In this document: positions 1-10,491 of the stretch, piece by piece
How the letters are laid out: each line of letters begins with the position of its first letter
How positions within the stretch are numbered: position 1 is the first letter of the stretch
Source of the DNA: Alcaligenes pakistanensis
GTDB taxonomy: Bacteria; Pseudomonadota; Gammaproteobacteria; Burkholderiales; Burkholderiaceae_B
Reading direction: 5' to 3'
NCBI RefSeq assembly: GCF_014652815.1
Contig: NZ_BMZN01000001.1
Coordinates: 852,888 to 916,887 of the forward strand
Length of the DNA: 64,000 bases
Translations under genes and position numbers: made by a program
Notes under the pieces: model-generated
Seen by the model: the letters and a program-made list of their open reading frames with translations, nothing else
The model's database searches: none
Told to the model about the DNA's origin: nothing

Positions 1-311
1 GGGAACAGCGGACGCAGTGGACGGTCGATCAGGCGGGAGATCAGAATCTCGCGCTCGGACTGACGGCCTTCACGCTTGAAGAAACCACCAGGGATCTTGC
101 CAGCGGAGTAAGTTTTTTCGACGTAATCAACGGTCAGAGGGAAGAAATCCTGACCTGCTTTCGCTTCGCTTTTGCCCACAACGGTGGCCAACACAACAGT
201 GTCTTCAATCGAAACCAGCACGGCACCTGACGCCTGACGTGCGATTTCGCCGGTTTCCAGCACAACGGTATGTTCGCCGTACTGGAAAGACTTGGTGACT
301 TTATTGAACAT
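1..311 (-). CDS. pnp: Polynucleotide phosphorylase, N-terminal part (cut by window edge)
   Basis: Only the first 103 codons are present; the rest lies beyond position 1. The protein begins [20 protein letters not shown] and continues with [14 protein letters not shown], the start of the first RNase PH-like domain of PNPase. The enzyme degrades RNA 3' to 5' by phosphorolysis and is a degradosome component. The ATG at 309-311 is preceded on the minus strand by an AGGATTCTCC stretch that can serve as ribosome site. It lies downstream of rpsO on the same strand, the usual rpsO-pnp order, with a terminator-like hairpin between them. The identification is firm; nothing can be said of the KH and S1 domains, which are outside the window. 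Confidence 0.95.
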   Translation of the reverse strand, partial: MFNKVTKSFQYGEHTVVLETGEIARQASGAVLVSIEDTVVLATVVGKSEAKAGQDFFPLTVDYVEKTYSAGKIPGGFFKREGRQSEREILISRLIDRPLRPLF

Positions 312-325
312 TAGGAGAATCCTTA

Positions 326-375
326 CAATAAAAAAACCGTGCACACCGCGAAACCAGTTCGCCGAATGCACGGTT
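326..375 (-). terminator. Rho-independent terminator between rpsO and pnp
   Basis: Read on the minus strand, a 9-bp stem AACCGTGCA / TGCACGGTT (367-375 and 335-343) is followed by a run of U residues. It sits just after rpsO and before pnp. By analogy with rpsO-pnp operons elsewhere it should end part of the rpsO transcripts while letting some read into pnp. Confidence 0.7.
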
Positions 376-400
376 GTTTAGCGGGGAGCCAGCCCCGGTA

Positions 401-670
401 TCACTTACGCAGACCGAGTTTTTCGATCAAAGCACGGTAAGCTTCTGGATTACGACCTTTCAGGTAATCCAGCAATTTGCGGCGACGGCTAACCATACGC
501 AACAGACCACGACGGGAGTGGTGATCCTTGTTGTGGGCCTTAAAGTGGCCGGTCAATTCGTTGATGCGAGCGGTCAGCAAAGCCACTTGTACTTCTGGGG
601 AGCCTGTATCGCCTTGTTTACGCTGAAACTCGGAAACGATATCGACTTTTTTGATATCTGCAACTGCCAT
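401..670 (-). CDS. rpsO: 30S ribosomal protein S15
   Basis: 89 residues, the normal length of S15. The sequence [16 protein letters not shown], then [17 protein letters not shown] and the basic stretch [20 protein letters not shown] are family hallmarks. S15 binds 16S rRNA early in assembly of the 30S platform. It is followed downstream by pnp with a hairpin in between, so the two probably share a promoter upstream of 670. In E. coli S15 represses its own translation through its mRNA leader; no such structure was tested here. Nothing odd in the gene. Confidence 0.97.
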   Translation of the reverse strand: MAVADIKKVDIVSEFQRKQGDTGSPEVQVALLTARINELTGHFKAHNKDHHSRRGLLRMVSRRRKLLDYLKGRNPEAYRALIEKLGLRK

Positions 671-835
671 TTTATTTAGCCTCTAAGACTTGCGTTAGGA
701 CCGAGGTGCCCTAACGTGTTGAAAATGAGATTGAGTGCGCCGAACCCAGCGGGCCAAGCACAGCAAACGATTATAACGAAAAACCGGGGAAGACGTTAAG
801 CATTTCGGCTTGAGTGCCCATCAAGCCCCAGGATT

Positions 836-1603
836 TTAGTTGTTTCCACGCCGAAGTCGCGCCAAAGCACGAGCGCGACGCCAACGCCACGCCATCACCA
901 CCCAGCCCGACAGCCCATACAGGCAAAACAGCCCAAACAACACGACGGGAGGGTCGGTAGAAACAAACACAAAGACCAGCACAAAGAGCAACATGCCCCA
1001 AAAAGGGACGCTGCGGCTGATTGCGAACGACTTGCCGCTGTAGAAAGGTGCATTGGAAACCATGGCTAAGCCGGCGTAGATGGTCAAACCAAAAGCCACC
1101 CAGGGAATGGCATTGACCTGCAAGGACAGCTTGTTATCCACGGCCAACCAGACAAAACCCGCGACCAGCGCGGCGGCGGCAGGACTCGGCAAACCCTGGA
1201 AAAAGCGTTTGTCTACGACCTCAATATTGGTATTGAAACGGGCTAGGCGCAATGCCCCACCCACTACGTAGATAAAGGCGGCCAACCACCCCCAACGCCC
1301 CAAACCTTGCATAGCCCAGACATACATGACCAGAGCAGGTGCCGCGCCAAAGGAAATCATGTCCGCCAGGGAGTCGTACTGCTCACCAAAAGCCGACTGT
1401 GTATTGGTGAGACGTGCCACGCGTCCATCCATACCATCAAACACCAACGCCAGAAAAATAGCGATGGCAGCCGCCTCGAAACGACCATTCATGGCCTGCA
1501 CAACGGCATAAAACCCCGCAAACAAATTGGCAGTGGTAAATGCATTGGGCAGAAGATAGATGCTACGCCGGCGACGGGTTTCATCATTGGGCAAAGTGGG
1601 CAT
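836..1603 (-). CDS. pssA: CDP-diacylglycerol--serine O-phosphatidyltransferase
   Basis: 255 residues. The CDP-alcohol phosphatidyltransferase signature D-G-x2-A-R-x8-G-x3-D-x3-D is visible around residues 57-80 (DGMDGRVARL, then FGEQYDSLAD), followed by five or more hydrophobic membrane segments. It makes phosphatidylserine from CDP-diacylglycerol and L-serine at the inner membrane, the first step to phosphatidylethanolamine. In many relatives psd (phosphatidylserine decarboxylase) lies next to pssA; here the stretch back to ilvC is non-coding and holds a hexamer repeat. The start codon overlaps a small palindrome (GCATAATTTATGC, 1600-1612). Very basic arginine-rich C-terminus. Confidence 0.92.
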   Translation of the reverse strand: MPTLPNDETRRRRSIYLLPNAFTTANLFAGFYAVVQAMNGRFEAAAIAIFLALVFDGMDGRVARLTNTQSAFGEQYDSLADMISFGAAPALVMYVWAMQGLGRWGWLAAFIYVVGGALRLARFNTNIEVVDKRFFQGLPSPAAAALVAGFVWLAVDNKLSLQVNAIPWVAFGLTIYAGLAMVSNAPFYSGKSFAISRSVPFWGMLLFVLVFVFVSTDPPVVLFGLFCLYGLSGWVVMAWRWRRARALARLRRGNN

Positions 1604-1719
1604 AATTTATGCTTTAAGAATTGTTGCTAAGGACTGAACACTCGAATGTAGCATTGTAAGCCACGCTACAGAACGCAAAAAGCCCAAGCAAACAGCAGGC
1701 AGTCGTCTACAGAAAGACA

Positions 1720-1795
<76 letters not shown>

Positions 1796-2032
1796 TTTGA
1801 GCCGGATTCGATGATATCTACCGTAACCTGCCCCCCGGCTATTTCTTGAGGGCTTTCTGACGGACAGAGCCATAGCAAATACAAAGGCTAGAATCAGACC
1901 CAGCACATTTCAATGATTTCCAACACGCTGACCATCAATATAGGTGGGACGGCTCTCAAGAAAATCCCCCGCTTGAAGGGTCACTTAAATAATCACACGC
2001 CGAATCAAGACCAAGCACATCCAAACAAGCAT

Positions 2033-2074
2033 AAAAAAAACCGGCTGGCGCCAGAAGACGCCAGCCGGTTTTTT
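2033..2074 (-). terminator. ilvC terminator (bidirectional)
   Basis: Ten-bp perfect stem CCGGCTGGCG (2041-2050) / CGCCAGCCGG (2059-2068), flanked by eight A on the left and six T on the right, so it can act in both directions. It lies 44 bases past the ilvC stop codon. Confidence 0.9.
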
Positions 2075-2117
2075 GTTCAAGACCAGGACGAGTAAATAGC
2101 CCGCCCCGATATCAAAC

Positions 2118-3350
<1,233 letters not shown>

Positions 3351-3842
3351 TTACAGCTTTAAGACACGTTCGCCACGGCTGACACCAGAGACCCCGGTGC
3401 GCACTGTTTCAAGAATGGCCGTACGATCCAGCGCATTGATGAAAGCAGCAATTTTGTCTTGAACACCGGTCAATTCGATGGTGTATGTCTTGTCCGTAAC
3501 ATCGATGATGCGACCACGGAAAATATCCGCCATACGCTTCATCTCTTCACGTTCCTTGCCCACGGCGCGCACTTTGATCAGCATGAGTTCACGCTCGATG
3601 TGCGGGCCTTCGGACAGATCCACCACCTTGACCACGTCAACCAGACGGTTCAAGTGCTTGGTGATCTGCTCGATGACGTCGTCTGACCCTTGGGTGACGA
3701 TCGTCATACGAGACAAGGTGTCGTCCTCAGTCGGGGCAACCGTCAAGGTCTCGATGTTATAGCCACGGGCCGAAAACAGGCCCACCACACGGGACAGTGC
3801 GCCCGGTTCGTTTTCCAGAAGGATAGAAATGACGTGTTTCAT
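3351..3842 (-). CDS. ilvN: Acetolactate synthase small (regulatory) subunit
   Basis: 163 residues, the usual length of the IlvH/IlvN type. It opens with the ACT domain MKHVISILLENEPGALSRVV, including the N-E-P-G-A-L-S-R-V motif that binds valine, and the G-Y-N-I-E segment. The C-terminal half matches the second ACT-like domain. It stimulates the catalytic subunit and gives feedback inhibition by valine. It starts 10 bases after the ilvB stop, so the two are translated from one message. Confidence 0.96.
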   Translation of the reverse strand: MKHVISILLENEPGALSRVVGLFSARGYNIETLTVAPTEDDTLSRMTIVTQGSDDVIEQITKHLNRLVDVVKVVDLSEGPHIERELMLIKVRAVGKEREEMKRMADIFRGRIIDVTDKTYTIELTGVQDKIAAFINALDRTAILETVRTGVSGVSRGERVLKL

Positions 3843-3852
3843 GGTTCTCTCC

Positions 3853-5577
3853 TTACAGATCGTCCGGGCCTAAGAGCATTTCCGTCAGGCCGCGGCCTGC
3901 TTTCACCATCGGGAACACGTTTTCGGTTTGATCCGTGATGAAGTTCAGAAATACCAGGCGGTCTTTGTGCGTGGTGAAGGCTTCGCGAATAGCAGGTACC
4001 ACATCGGCTGGCTTATCAATTTCCAGACCCACGTGACCATAGCTTTCCACCAGTTTGACAAAGTCGGGGAGCGCATCCACGTAGGACTCGGAATAACGCG
4101 AGCCGTAGTCGATCTGCTGCCACTGGCGCACCATGCCCAAATAACGATTGTTCAGACAAAGAACCTTGGGGCTCAAGCGGTACTGTTTACATGTAGACAG
4201 TTCCTGGATGTTCATCTGGATGGAGCCTTCACCGGTGATGACGGCAACATCCTGGCCTGGGTTGGCCATTTGCACACCCATTGCGTAAGGCAAGCCCACG
4301 CCCATCGTGCCCAGGCCACCGGAATTGATCCAGCGACGTGGTTTATTGAATTTGTAGTACTGCGCCGCCCACATCTGGTGCTGACCCACGTCAGAAGTCA
4401 CAAAAGCGTTGCCGCCAGTCACTTCCCACAGGGACTCCACCACATATTGCGGCTTGATCAGTTCGTCAGACTTAGCGTAGGACAAGGAGTTCTTGCCACG
4501 CCAGATATTGATCTGCTTCCACCAATCGTTCAAAGCGGGCTGATTGCCAGGCGATTCCTGACGGCTTTGCGCATACAGCTCGTTAAATTCGACCAACACG
4601 TCTTTGACGCAGCCCACAATAGGCACATCTACTTTCACGCGCTTGGAAATCACGGAAGGATCAATATCGATATGAACGATCTTGCGTGGGTTCTGGCTGA
4701 AGTGACGGGTATTACCAATGACGCGATCGTCGAAACGTGCACCGACTGCGATTAAGACGTCGCAATGCTGCATGGTCATATTGGCTTCGTAGGTACCGTG
4801 CATGCCGGGCATACCAATATATTGGTCCGCCGTACCAGGATAGGCGCCCAGGCCCATCAAGGTTGTTGTGCAAGGTGCGCCTGTCAACTTAACCAGTTCA
4901 CTGAGTTCGTTTTCAGCATTGCCCAGCACCACACCACCACCGACATAAATCAGTGGACGCTCGGCGCTGTTAAGAATCTGTACCGCTTTCTTGATTTGCC
5001 CCTGATGGCCTTTGGTCACCGGCGCATAAGAGCGCATCTTGACCTCGCCACGCTTGGGCGTGTACTTGCAGATTGCGGTTGTAATATCTTTAGGCACATC
5101 GATCAGCACAGGACCGGGACGGCCTGTGGTGGCAATGAAAAATGCCTTGCGAATAGTATCGGCCAAATCCCGAACATCGCGCACCAGGAAGTTGTGCTTG
5201 ACGCAAGGACGAGTGATACCAATGGCATCACATTCCTGGAAGGCATCTTCGCCAATTGCCTGGGTGCTGACCTGTCCACTGATGATGACCATCGGAATGG
5301 AGTCCAGGTAAGCGGTCGCAATACCCGTAACGGCATTGGTGACGCCCGGGCCACTGGTTACCAGTGCCACGCCAACTTTTTGGGACGAACGGGAATAGGC
5401 ATCCGCAGCATGAACAGCAGCCTGTTCATGACGCACAAGAATGTGCTGGAAGCGGTCCTGCTTAAAGATTGCATCGTAGATATAGAGAACGGCACCGCCC
5501 GGATAACCGAAAACGTGTTCTACGCCTTCGTCCGCGAGCGTGCGCACCAAAATATCTGCGCCATTTAATTCAGACAT
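3853..5577 (-). CDS. ilvB: Acetolactate synthase large (catalytic) subunit
   Basis: 574 residues from the ATG at 5575-5577, preceded by AAAGGAAAA as ribosome site; an in-frame extension of 49 codons upstream is rejected because it has no family match and runs through the leader. Thiamine diphosphate enzyme domains are in order: N-terminal Pyr domain with V-F-G-Y-P-G-G and catalytic Glu in RHEQAAVHAA, a central domain with the QVSTQAIGEDAFQE segment, and a C-terminal PP domain with GDG-like motif (GEGSIQMN) and NNRYLGMVRQWQ. It joins two pyruvates, or pyruvate and 2-oxobutyrate. It heads the ilvB-ilvN-ilvC group. It could also be named ilvI or ilvG by ortholog conventions. Confidence 0.95.
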   Translation of the reverse strand: MSELNGADILVRTLADEGVEHVFGYPGGAVLYIYDAIFKQDRFQHILVRHEQAAVHAADAYSRSSQKVGVALVTSGPGVTNAVTGIATAYLDSIPMVIISGQVSTQAIGEDAFQECDAIGITRPCVKHNFLVRDVRDLADTIRKAFFIATTGRPGPVLIDVPKDITTAICKYTPKRGEVKMRSYAPVTKGHQGQIKKAVQILNSAERPLIYVGGGVVLGNAENELSELVKLTGAPCTTTLMGLGAYPGTADQYIGMPGMHGTYEANMTMQHCDVLIAVGARFDDRVIGNTRHFSQNPRKIVHIDIDPSVISKRVKVDVPIVGCVKDVLVEFNELYAQSRQESPGNQPALNDWWKQINIWRGKNSLSYAKSDELIKPQYVVESLWEVTGGNAFVTSDVGQHQMWAAQYYKFNKPRRWINSGGLGTMGVGLPYAMGVQMANPGQDVAVITGEGSIQMNIQELSTCKQYRLSPKVLCLNNRYLGMVRQWQQIDYGSRYSESYVDALPDFVKLVESYGHVGLEIDKPADVVPAIREAFTTHKDRLVFLNFITDQTENVFPMVKAGRGLTEMLLGPDDL

Positions 5578-6017
5578 GAGTTTTCCTTTCAGTCTTGCTC
5601 TGCAATATCGATCGACCACGACGGTCCGAGCTTGAACCGATGTCAGCAACATGATCTGGCGCTTCATGGCCCACAGGACCACACCACCCAGACACATTAC
5701 CGTCCGGCCTGCACTCTTCGACACTCAGTGCGTGCATACAAAAACGTATGCGTTAGCTTGAAACGGAAGTCCTGGCATCTCACGCTTGTGACGCGGCCAG
5801 CAACAAAGTTTTTAGGCGCAAAAAACCGGGCGGATGGCCCGGTTAACAGTGCCTCGCTACAATTTGCTCGGATAAGGAGCAAAAACACCTAGTTACTTTA
5901 CCTTGACTGCACAAAGCGAGCAACTGTGATTGTTGGTAAAGTGCAAAAAAACAGGCTTAAAGCTTGCATACGTAAAACGATATACTGTCTACCTATGACG
6001 AGCTGTCCGGGTATTTT
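5578..6017. promoter_or_regulatory. Divergent control region between ilvB and the FUSC gene
   Basis: About 440 bases with no gene. It holds a minus-strand terminator hairpin in the ilvB leader (5820-5844, separate entry) and, for the plus strand, a -10-like TATACT at 5981-5986 with a weak TTAAAG at 5957-5962 upstream, 32 bases before the FUSC start. A minus-strand 23-codon frame beginning ATG CAA GCT TTA (peptide MQALSLFFCTLPTITVARFV plus three residues) and another frame beginning GTG at 5888 (MFLLLIRANCSEALL) are possible leader peptides with branched-chain codons; neither is certain. Confidence 0.45.
5820..5844 (-). terminator. Candidate transcription attenuator in the ilvB leader
   Basis: On the minus strand AACCGGGC (5844-5837), a 5-base loop and GCCCGGTT (5831-5824) are followed by U residues. 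No gene ends upstream of it on this strand; the only transcript that would cross it is the ilvB leader, about 250 bases before the start codon. That position suggests attenuation of the ilv operon, as known for branched-chain operons in other proteobacteria. No anti-terminator pairing was proved. Confidence 0.55.
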
Positions 6018-8303
6018 ATGGCATCGCCCATCCCACAATTAAAACAATTCCTGTATAGCCACTACTTCTTCGGTGGACTGCGCCAGTCCATCGGCGTCCT
6101 GTTGCCGGTCATTATTCTGGGCCGTTTCTTTGGCCACTATGACATTGGCGTAATTGCGTCCATGGGCGCCACCTGCGTGGCGATTATTGATCAGCCCGGT
6201 GGACCGCGCCGTTATCGCAACAATGAAATGCTTGGTGGCATTGCGCTTGGCACGGTCACCGTCGGCCTGACCGGGTTTGCCTCCAGCTCCCCTCTTTTGC
6301 TGGTTCTGTGCGTCCCACTGCTGTGCTTTCTGTACAGCATGTTTTCCGTCTTCGGCCGTCGCGGTGGCTTGATTGGTTTTGCCGCTTTGCTGCTGATGAC
6401 TTTGACGATGCGCTTCCCCATGGAGCCCCATGAGGTCTTGGCGCATACCCTCTACTCTTTTGCCGGGGGACTGTCTTATTACCTGTTCAGCACGCTGTTC
6501 CGGCGGCTGTTCTGGTATCGGGAAGAACGTCAGACCCTGGCCGTCGCCTTGTTTGCAACTGCCGAGTACATGGAGGCCCGTGCCCAGTTCTACGACTCCA
6601 CCTCAGACTTGGACGCCTGCTACCGGCGTCTGATCAATCTACAGTCCAATATGACTGAAAAACACCAGGCCGCACGGGACGTGGTACTGCGTGAACTACC
6701 CCGTGGGTATGGACGGGGCGATCATCACCGGCGAGCCTTGCTGACTGTTTTTCTGAATATGGTCAGCATTCTGGATTCCCTGGTAGCAACTTATACGGAT
6801 TACACCGTCTTGCGCCGACAACTGGCCGAAAGTGATTTCATGATCTTTGCCCGCGATGGTTTGTACAAACTGTCCCTGGATATTGGTCGGATTGCCATGA
6901 ATGTCTCGCGCAGCAACAGCACTAAGCGCCGTTCCAGCGTCAAAGCCGAAATCCGCGCCATGGAATATGAGCTGGAAAAATACAAACGCCAGGGTATGTC
7001 GCAAAGTGATCCTGAAACTTATGCCCTGCTGGTTCAGGTCGTGCGCCGCCTGCGGAATCTGAACCGCATTGTGGACAATATGGCCAGCCTGTCGCACCGC
7101 GCCAGTCAAAACCTGCCGGTAGACCAGTATCTGAACAAATCGTTAAGCCGCATGCTCTCGCGTGAAGAGTTGCGTCTGGGTATGTTGACCAGCAATCTAA
7201 AGCGCAAGTCTTCGCACTTCCGCTATGCCGCTCGCGTCAGTATTGCCTCCATGGTGGCGCTGGGAGTCGGCGGTCTTAGTGCTCACTTCCAAAACGAACT
7301 CGGCTTGGTCAGTGCCCTGACCGCTCACAGCTACTGGATCATCCTGACTATTCTGGTGATCATGAAACCGGGCTTTGCCATCACTCGCCAACGTAATGGC
7401 TGGCGCTTGTTTGGCACGGTGCTAGGCTGCTCAGCAGCCTTCCTGCTCTTGAAGCTGACGGATAACCGCGAGTTGTATCTGATTGCCATGCTGCTGGCCT
7501 ATCTCTTGGGCAACAGCCTGGTCCAGCTCAATTTCTTATTGTCCGCCCTGTTCAATACGATCTTCGTGATCCTGTCCTTCCAATTCCTGTCCACAGGCGG
7601 CTCCTTCATTATTGGTGAGCGCCTGGTTGATACGCTGATTGGCTGCGGTATCGCCATGGCTGCCAGTTACCTGCTGCCCAACTGGGAGTCCAGCGCCATG
7701 ACAGGGCTGGCTCGCGCAGCGCTGGCAGCAAATCAGGAGTTCTGGCGCGCTGGTATGGAGTTTGCCCGTCTAAGTCGACTGCACAATCAAATTATCAAGA
7801 ACACACAAGATGGCGAGCCCATCATGACGGACACGCAGAAAGCCCAAGTGGATTTGGATTTGATGGAAGCCGATACCGCTTGGCAAGTTGCCAACAAGAA
7901 CGTGCACATTGCCTTCAGCAACTTTGCATCGGCCTTTTATCGCATGATGGATGAGCCGGTCAGTCGTCAGGCCAATGTGTCTTTGTTGAATAATCTGCTG
8001 ATTCAAAACCATGTACTGGCCTCACAGATCAGTGCCGCAGCGCCCCTATTAGCGAACCTCAGCCAGATTCCACCCGGCATCCAGAATTCGCTGGATGCGA
8101 TTGGCGACCTAATCAATGACAAAGACGCCGAGCCGCCGGCATCGATTGAGACGGAAGGCGAGTTGGCCATGCTGGCCTACCCTATCCGCCAAATGAGCAA
8201 GGCCGCCCAACTGATCCGTCAGGATATGCGGGGCCTGGAGTACAGCGCTGGCCCACAACTGCCTCCAGAGCGCAAACAGGAATTAAAACAGCAGGGAGCC
8301 TAA
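6018..8303 (+). CDS. FUSC-family inner-membrane protein (YccS/YhfK type)
   Basis: 761 residues with the double arrangement of this family: an N-terminal block of about six hydrophobic segments (residues about 20-165), a long soluble helical region (about 170-400) and a second block of membrane segments (about 405-560, including ASMVALGVGGLSAHF and the conserved W-I-I-L-T-I-L-V-I-M-K-P-G-F), then a cytoplasmic tail. The motif around MKPGFAITRQRNGWRLFGT is typical of FUSC_2 proteins, related to aromatic acid exporters such as AaeB. The substrate is unknown. It is a single gene, divergent from ilvB and convergent with yaaA, with a shared bidirectional terminator at its 3' end. Confidence 0.85.
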   Translation: MASPIPQLKQFLYSHYFFGGLRQSIGVLLPVIILGRFFGHYDIGVIASMGATCVAIIDQPGGPRRYRNNEMLGGIALGTVTVGLTGFASSSPLLLVLCVPLLCFLYSMFSVFGRRGGLIGFAALLLMTLTMRFPMEPHEVLAHTLYSFAGGLSYYLFSTLFRRLFWYREERQTLAVALFATAEYMEARAQFYDSTSDLDACYRRLINLQSNMTEKHQAARDVVLRELPRGYGRGDHHRRALLTVFLNMVSILDSLVATYTDYTVLRRQLAESDFMIFARDGLYKLSLDIGRIAMNVSRSNSTKRRSSVKAEIRAMEYELEKYKRQGMSQSDPETYALLVQVVRRLRNLNRIVDNMASLSHRASQNLPVDQYLNKSLSRMLSREELRLGMLTSNLKRKSSHFRYAARVSIASMVALGVGGLSAHFQNELGLVSALTAHSYWIILTILVIMKPGFAITRQRNGWRLFGTVLGCSAAFLLLKLTDNRELYLIAMLLAYLLGNSLVQLNFLLSALFNTIFVILSFQFLSTGGSFIIGERLVDTLIGCGIAMAASYLLPNWESSAMTGLARAALAANQEFWRAGMEFARLSRLHNQIIKNTQDGEPIMTDTQKAQVDLDLMEADTAWQVANKNVHIAFSNFASAFYRMMDEPVSRQANVSLLNNLLIQNHVLASQISAAAPLLANLSQIPPGIQNSLDAIGDLINDKDAEPPASIETEGELAMLAYPIRQMSKAAQLIRQDMRGLEYSAGPQLPPERKQELKQQGA

Positions 8304-8397
8304 CTAGCATCAGACCTCTTAACGGGTCAAAAACCAGGATGGGCCCCATCAAGACTACAACCAGCAAGGCAGAGAACACCAAGCCCTGAAAGCAAAA

Positions 8398-8433
8398 AAG
8401 AAAGGCAAGGAGCAATATGCCCTTGCCTTTCTT
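8398..8433. terminator. Bidirectional terminator between the FUSC gene and yaaA
   Basis: Thirteen-bp stem AAGAAAGGCAAGG (8398-8410) / CCTTGCCTTTCTT (8421-8433), preceded by an A-rich run. It lies between two convergent genes. Confidence 0.8.
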
Positions 8434-8504
8434 AATCAACCCCACAAGGCCGCAACTCAGCTGAAAACAGCCGTGTCTGCAGCACAAGAAACCAGACTCA
8501 ATGC

Positions 8505-9293
8505 TTATCGCGTCTTGGCATCCTGTTCAGAGCGACGGAACACCAGCTTGTCCTGGCTGGACAGTTCTGGCTGGAACACATAGCCTTCACGATCAAAGGC
8601 TTTCAAGCCTTCCACAGTCTGAATACGCTTGTCGATCACAAAGCGAGCCATCAAACCACGGGCCTTCTTGGCAAAGAAGCTGATGATCTTCCAAACACCG
8701 TTTTTCTCGTCCTGAAACACGCACTGCACCACACGGGCACGCAGTGCTTTCTGATCCACCGCTTTGAAATATTCCTCTGAGGCCAAGTTCAAGACAACTG
8801 GCTTAGATTCGCCTTCCTGGCGCTCGTTCAAATAGTTGGCAATACGACTGCCCCAATAAGCGTACAGATTCGCTCCACCCGGATTCTTCAAACGTGTGCC
8901 CATTTCCAGACGGTAAGGACGCATTAAATCCAGCGGACGCAGCGCCCCATACAAACCGCTAAGAATCACAATGTGATCTTGCGTCCACTTGAGTTCCTTG
9001 TCCGACAAATCCGTAGCCGCCATGCCTTCATAGACATCGCCATTGAAAGCCAGAATGGCCTGACGCGCATTGGAGCGGTCAAACTTGGGTTCCCATTCCT
9101 GATAGCGCTGCACGTTCAGACGTGCCAAATCGTCGCTAAGCTTCATCAAGCCGGCAATATCCTGCTCGGACTGAGTGCGCAAAATATCAATCAAGCCTTG
9201 CGCCTGTTCCACGAACAAAGGCTGGGAATCCAGCTCTGTGCGTACAGGGGAATCGTAATCCAGCTTTTTCGCTGGCGAGAGCAATAACAACAT
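8505..9293 (-). CDS. yaaA: Peroxide stress protein YaaA
   Basis: 262 residues, close to the usual 258. It starts MLLLLSPAKKLDYD, the conserved P-A-K-x-L-D opening of the YaaA/DUF328 family, and contains S-G-L-Y-G-A-L-R-P-L-D and the NLASEEYFKAV segment. In E. coli YaaA lowers free intracellular iron during hydrogen peroxide stress; the biochemical activity is unclear, though DNA binding has been reported for the fold. Single gene on the minus strand, downstream of hbdH by 79 bases, so the two may share a transcript. Confidence 0.93.
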   Translation of the reverse strand: MLLLLSPAKKLDYDSPVRTELDSQPLFVEQAQGLIDILRTQSEQDIAGLMKLSDDLARLNVQRYQEWEPKFDRSNARQAILAFNGDVYEGMAATDLSDKELKWTQDHIVILSGLYGALRPLDLMRPYRLEMGTRLKNPGGANLYAYWGSRIANYLNERQEGESKPVVLNLASEEYFKAVDQKALRARVVQCVFQDEKNGVWKIISFFAKKARGLMARFVIDKRIQTVEGLKAFDREGYVFQPELSSQDKLVFRRSEQDAKTR

Positions 9294-9372
9294 GCGCCTA
9301 TATCCTTTCTATCCAAACAGATAAAGGGCCACGCCCTTTATCTGTTATCTACACAACACGTCTTGGCAACGA

Positions 9373-10155
9373 TTAGCGAGCCGTCCAGCCGCCATCCAGG
9401 CTTAGCGTCGTACCCGTCATTTGATCTGCAGCGGCAGAGGACAAGAACACAGCAGCACCACCCAATTGCTCGGGAGTCACAAACTGCAGGGAAGGCTGTT
9501 TTTCAGCCAGCAGTTCACGAGCGGCCGCTTCAATATCAATGCCTTTTTGCTGGCTGATCGCTTCAATCTGTTTTTCCACCAGGGGAGTACGTACCCAGCC
9601 GGGGCAAATCGCGTTGCACGTTATACCCTTACCCGCATTTTCCAGGGCAGTTACCTTGGTCAAACCAACCACGCCATGCTTGGCGGCCACATAAGCCGAT
9701 TTATTGACCGATGCCACTAGGCCATGAGCCGAGGCGATATTGATAATGCGCCCCCAACCCTGCTTTTGCATAATGGGCAACGCAGCTGCTGTGCCGTGAA
9801 ACACAGCGGACAGGTTCAAAGCAAGAATGGCATTCCACTTGTCTACCGGGAATTCTTCAATCGGTGCCGTGTGCTGGATACCGGCGTTATTGACCAGAAT
9901 ATCCAAACCGCCCAAAGCCTCTGCTGCTTGGGCAACAAAATCACGCGTCGCCTGTGCGTCACTCAAATCTGCATTCAGATAATAGGCTTTGACACCAAAC
10001 TTGGACTCCAGTGTGCTGCGCTCGCGCTCGATGTCTTCGGGCTGACCAAAACCATTGATCACAATATCCGCACCCGCCTTCGCCAACTCGGTGGCCATGG
10101 CCAGACCGATACCACTGGTGGATCCTGTTACGACCGCTTTTTTACCTTTCAGCAT
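9373..10155 (-). CDS. hbdH: D-3-hydroxybutyrate dehydrogenase (SDR family)
   Basis: 260 residues from the ATG at 10153-10155, which has GAGGT five bases upstream; a longer frame is rejected. The classical short-chain dehydrogenase motifs are clear: T-G-S-T-S-G-I-G near residue 10 for NAD(H), N-N-A-G, catalytic Ser in IINIASAHG and Y-x-x-x-K in SAYVAAKHG. The C-terminal L-A-E-K-Q-P-S and F-L-S-S-A-A-A-D-Q-M-T-G-T segments match bacterial 3-hydroxybutyrate dehydrogenases, which interconvert 3-hydroxybutyrate and acetoacetate in polyhydroxybutyrate turnover. Other SDR substrates cannot be excluded from sequence alone. Confidence 0.88.
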   Translation of the reverse strand: MLKGKKAVVTGSTSGIGLAMATELAKAGADIVINGFGQPEDIERERSTLESKFGVKAYYLNADLSDAQATRDFVAQAAEALGGLDILVNNAGIQHTAPIEEFPVDKWNAILALNLSAVFHGTAAALPIMQKQGWGRIINIASAHGLVASVNKSAYVAAKHGVVGLTKVTALENAGKGITCNAICPGWVRTPLVEKQIEAISQQKGIDIEAAARELLAEKQPSLQFVTPEQLGGAAVFLSSAAADQMTGTTLSLDGGWTAR

Positions 10156-10362
10156 AGATACCTCGTGAGTATTGACAACAGAGAACTGAAACTCCAAGTG
10201 TACTCGCCGCTCTGCGATGCCGGGAAATGCAAAGGGAGGATTTTGTCCGGAATGCTCAAGGACTGCGAAGCAAAGCGAGCCTTATTTCACCTTAACGCGG
10301 CTATATGACAAAACGGAGCGCAGACGGGAGCTGGGGTAAGAAGCAAACCCGCTAGAAAACAA

Positions 10363-10390
10363 AAAAGCCCTTGAATAATCAAGGGCTTTT
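10363..10390 (-). terminator. Terminator after tRNA-Ser
   Basis: Twelve-bp perfect stem AAAAGCCCTTGA (10363-10374) / TCAAGGGCTTTT (10379-10390) with a 4-base loop; the U run on the minus strand follows. It sits 11 bases past the tRNA 3' end. Confidence 0.88.
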
Positions 10391-10401
10391 AAGATTTTAG
10401 G

Positions 10402-10491
10402 TGGCGGACAGGGTGGGATTCGAACCCACGGTACGCTTGCACGTACGCCTGATTTCGAGTCAGGTACATTCGACCACTCTGCCACCTGTCC
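10402..10491 (-). tRNA. tRNA-Ser, anticodon CGA
   Basis: Ninety bases on the minus strand including an encoded CCA. The acceptor arms GGACAGG (10491-10485) and CCTGTCC (10412-10406) pair fully. The anticodon arm reads CCTGA-CTCGAAA-TCAGG, giving anticodon CGA for UCG serine codons. The long variable arm (GCGTACGTGCAAGCGTAC) is that of a class II tRNA, and the T arm carries GGTTCGAATCC. The gene is alone and is followed by its own terminator. Confidence 0.97.
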
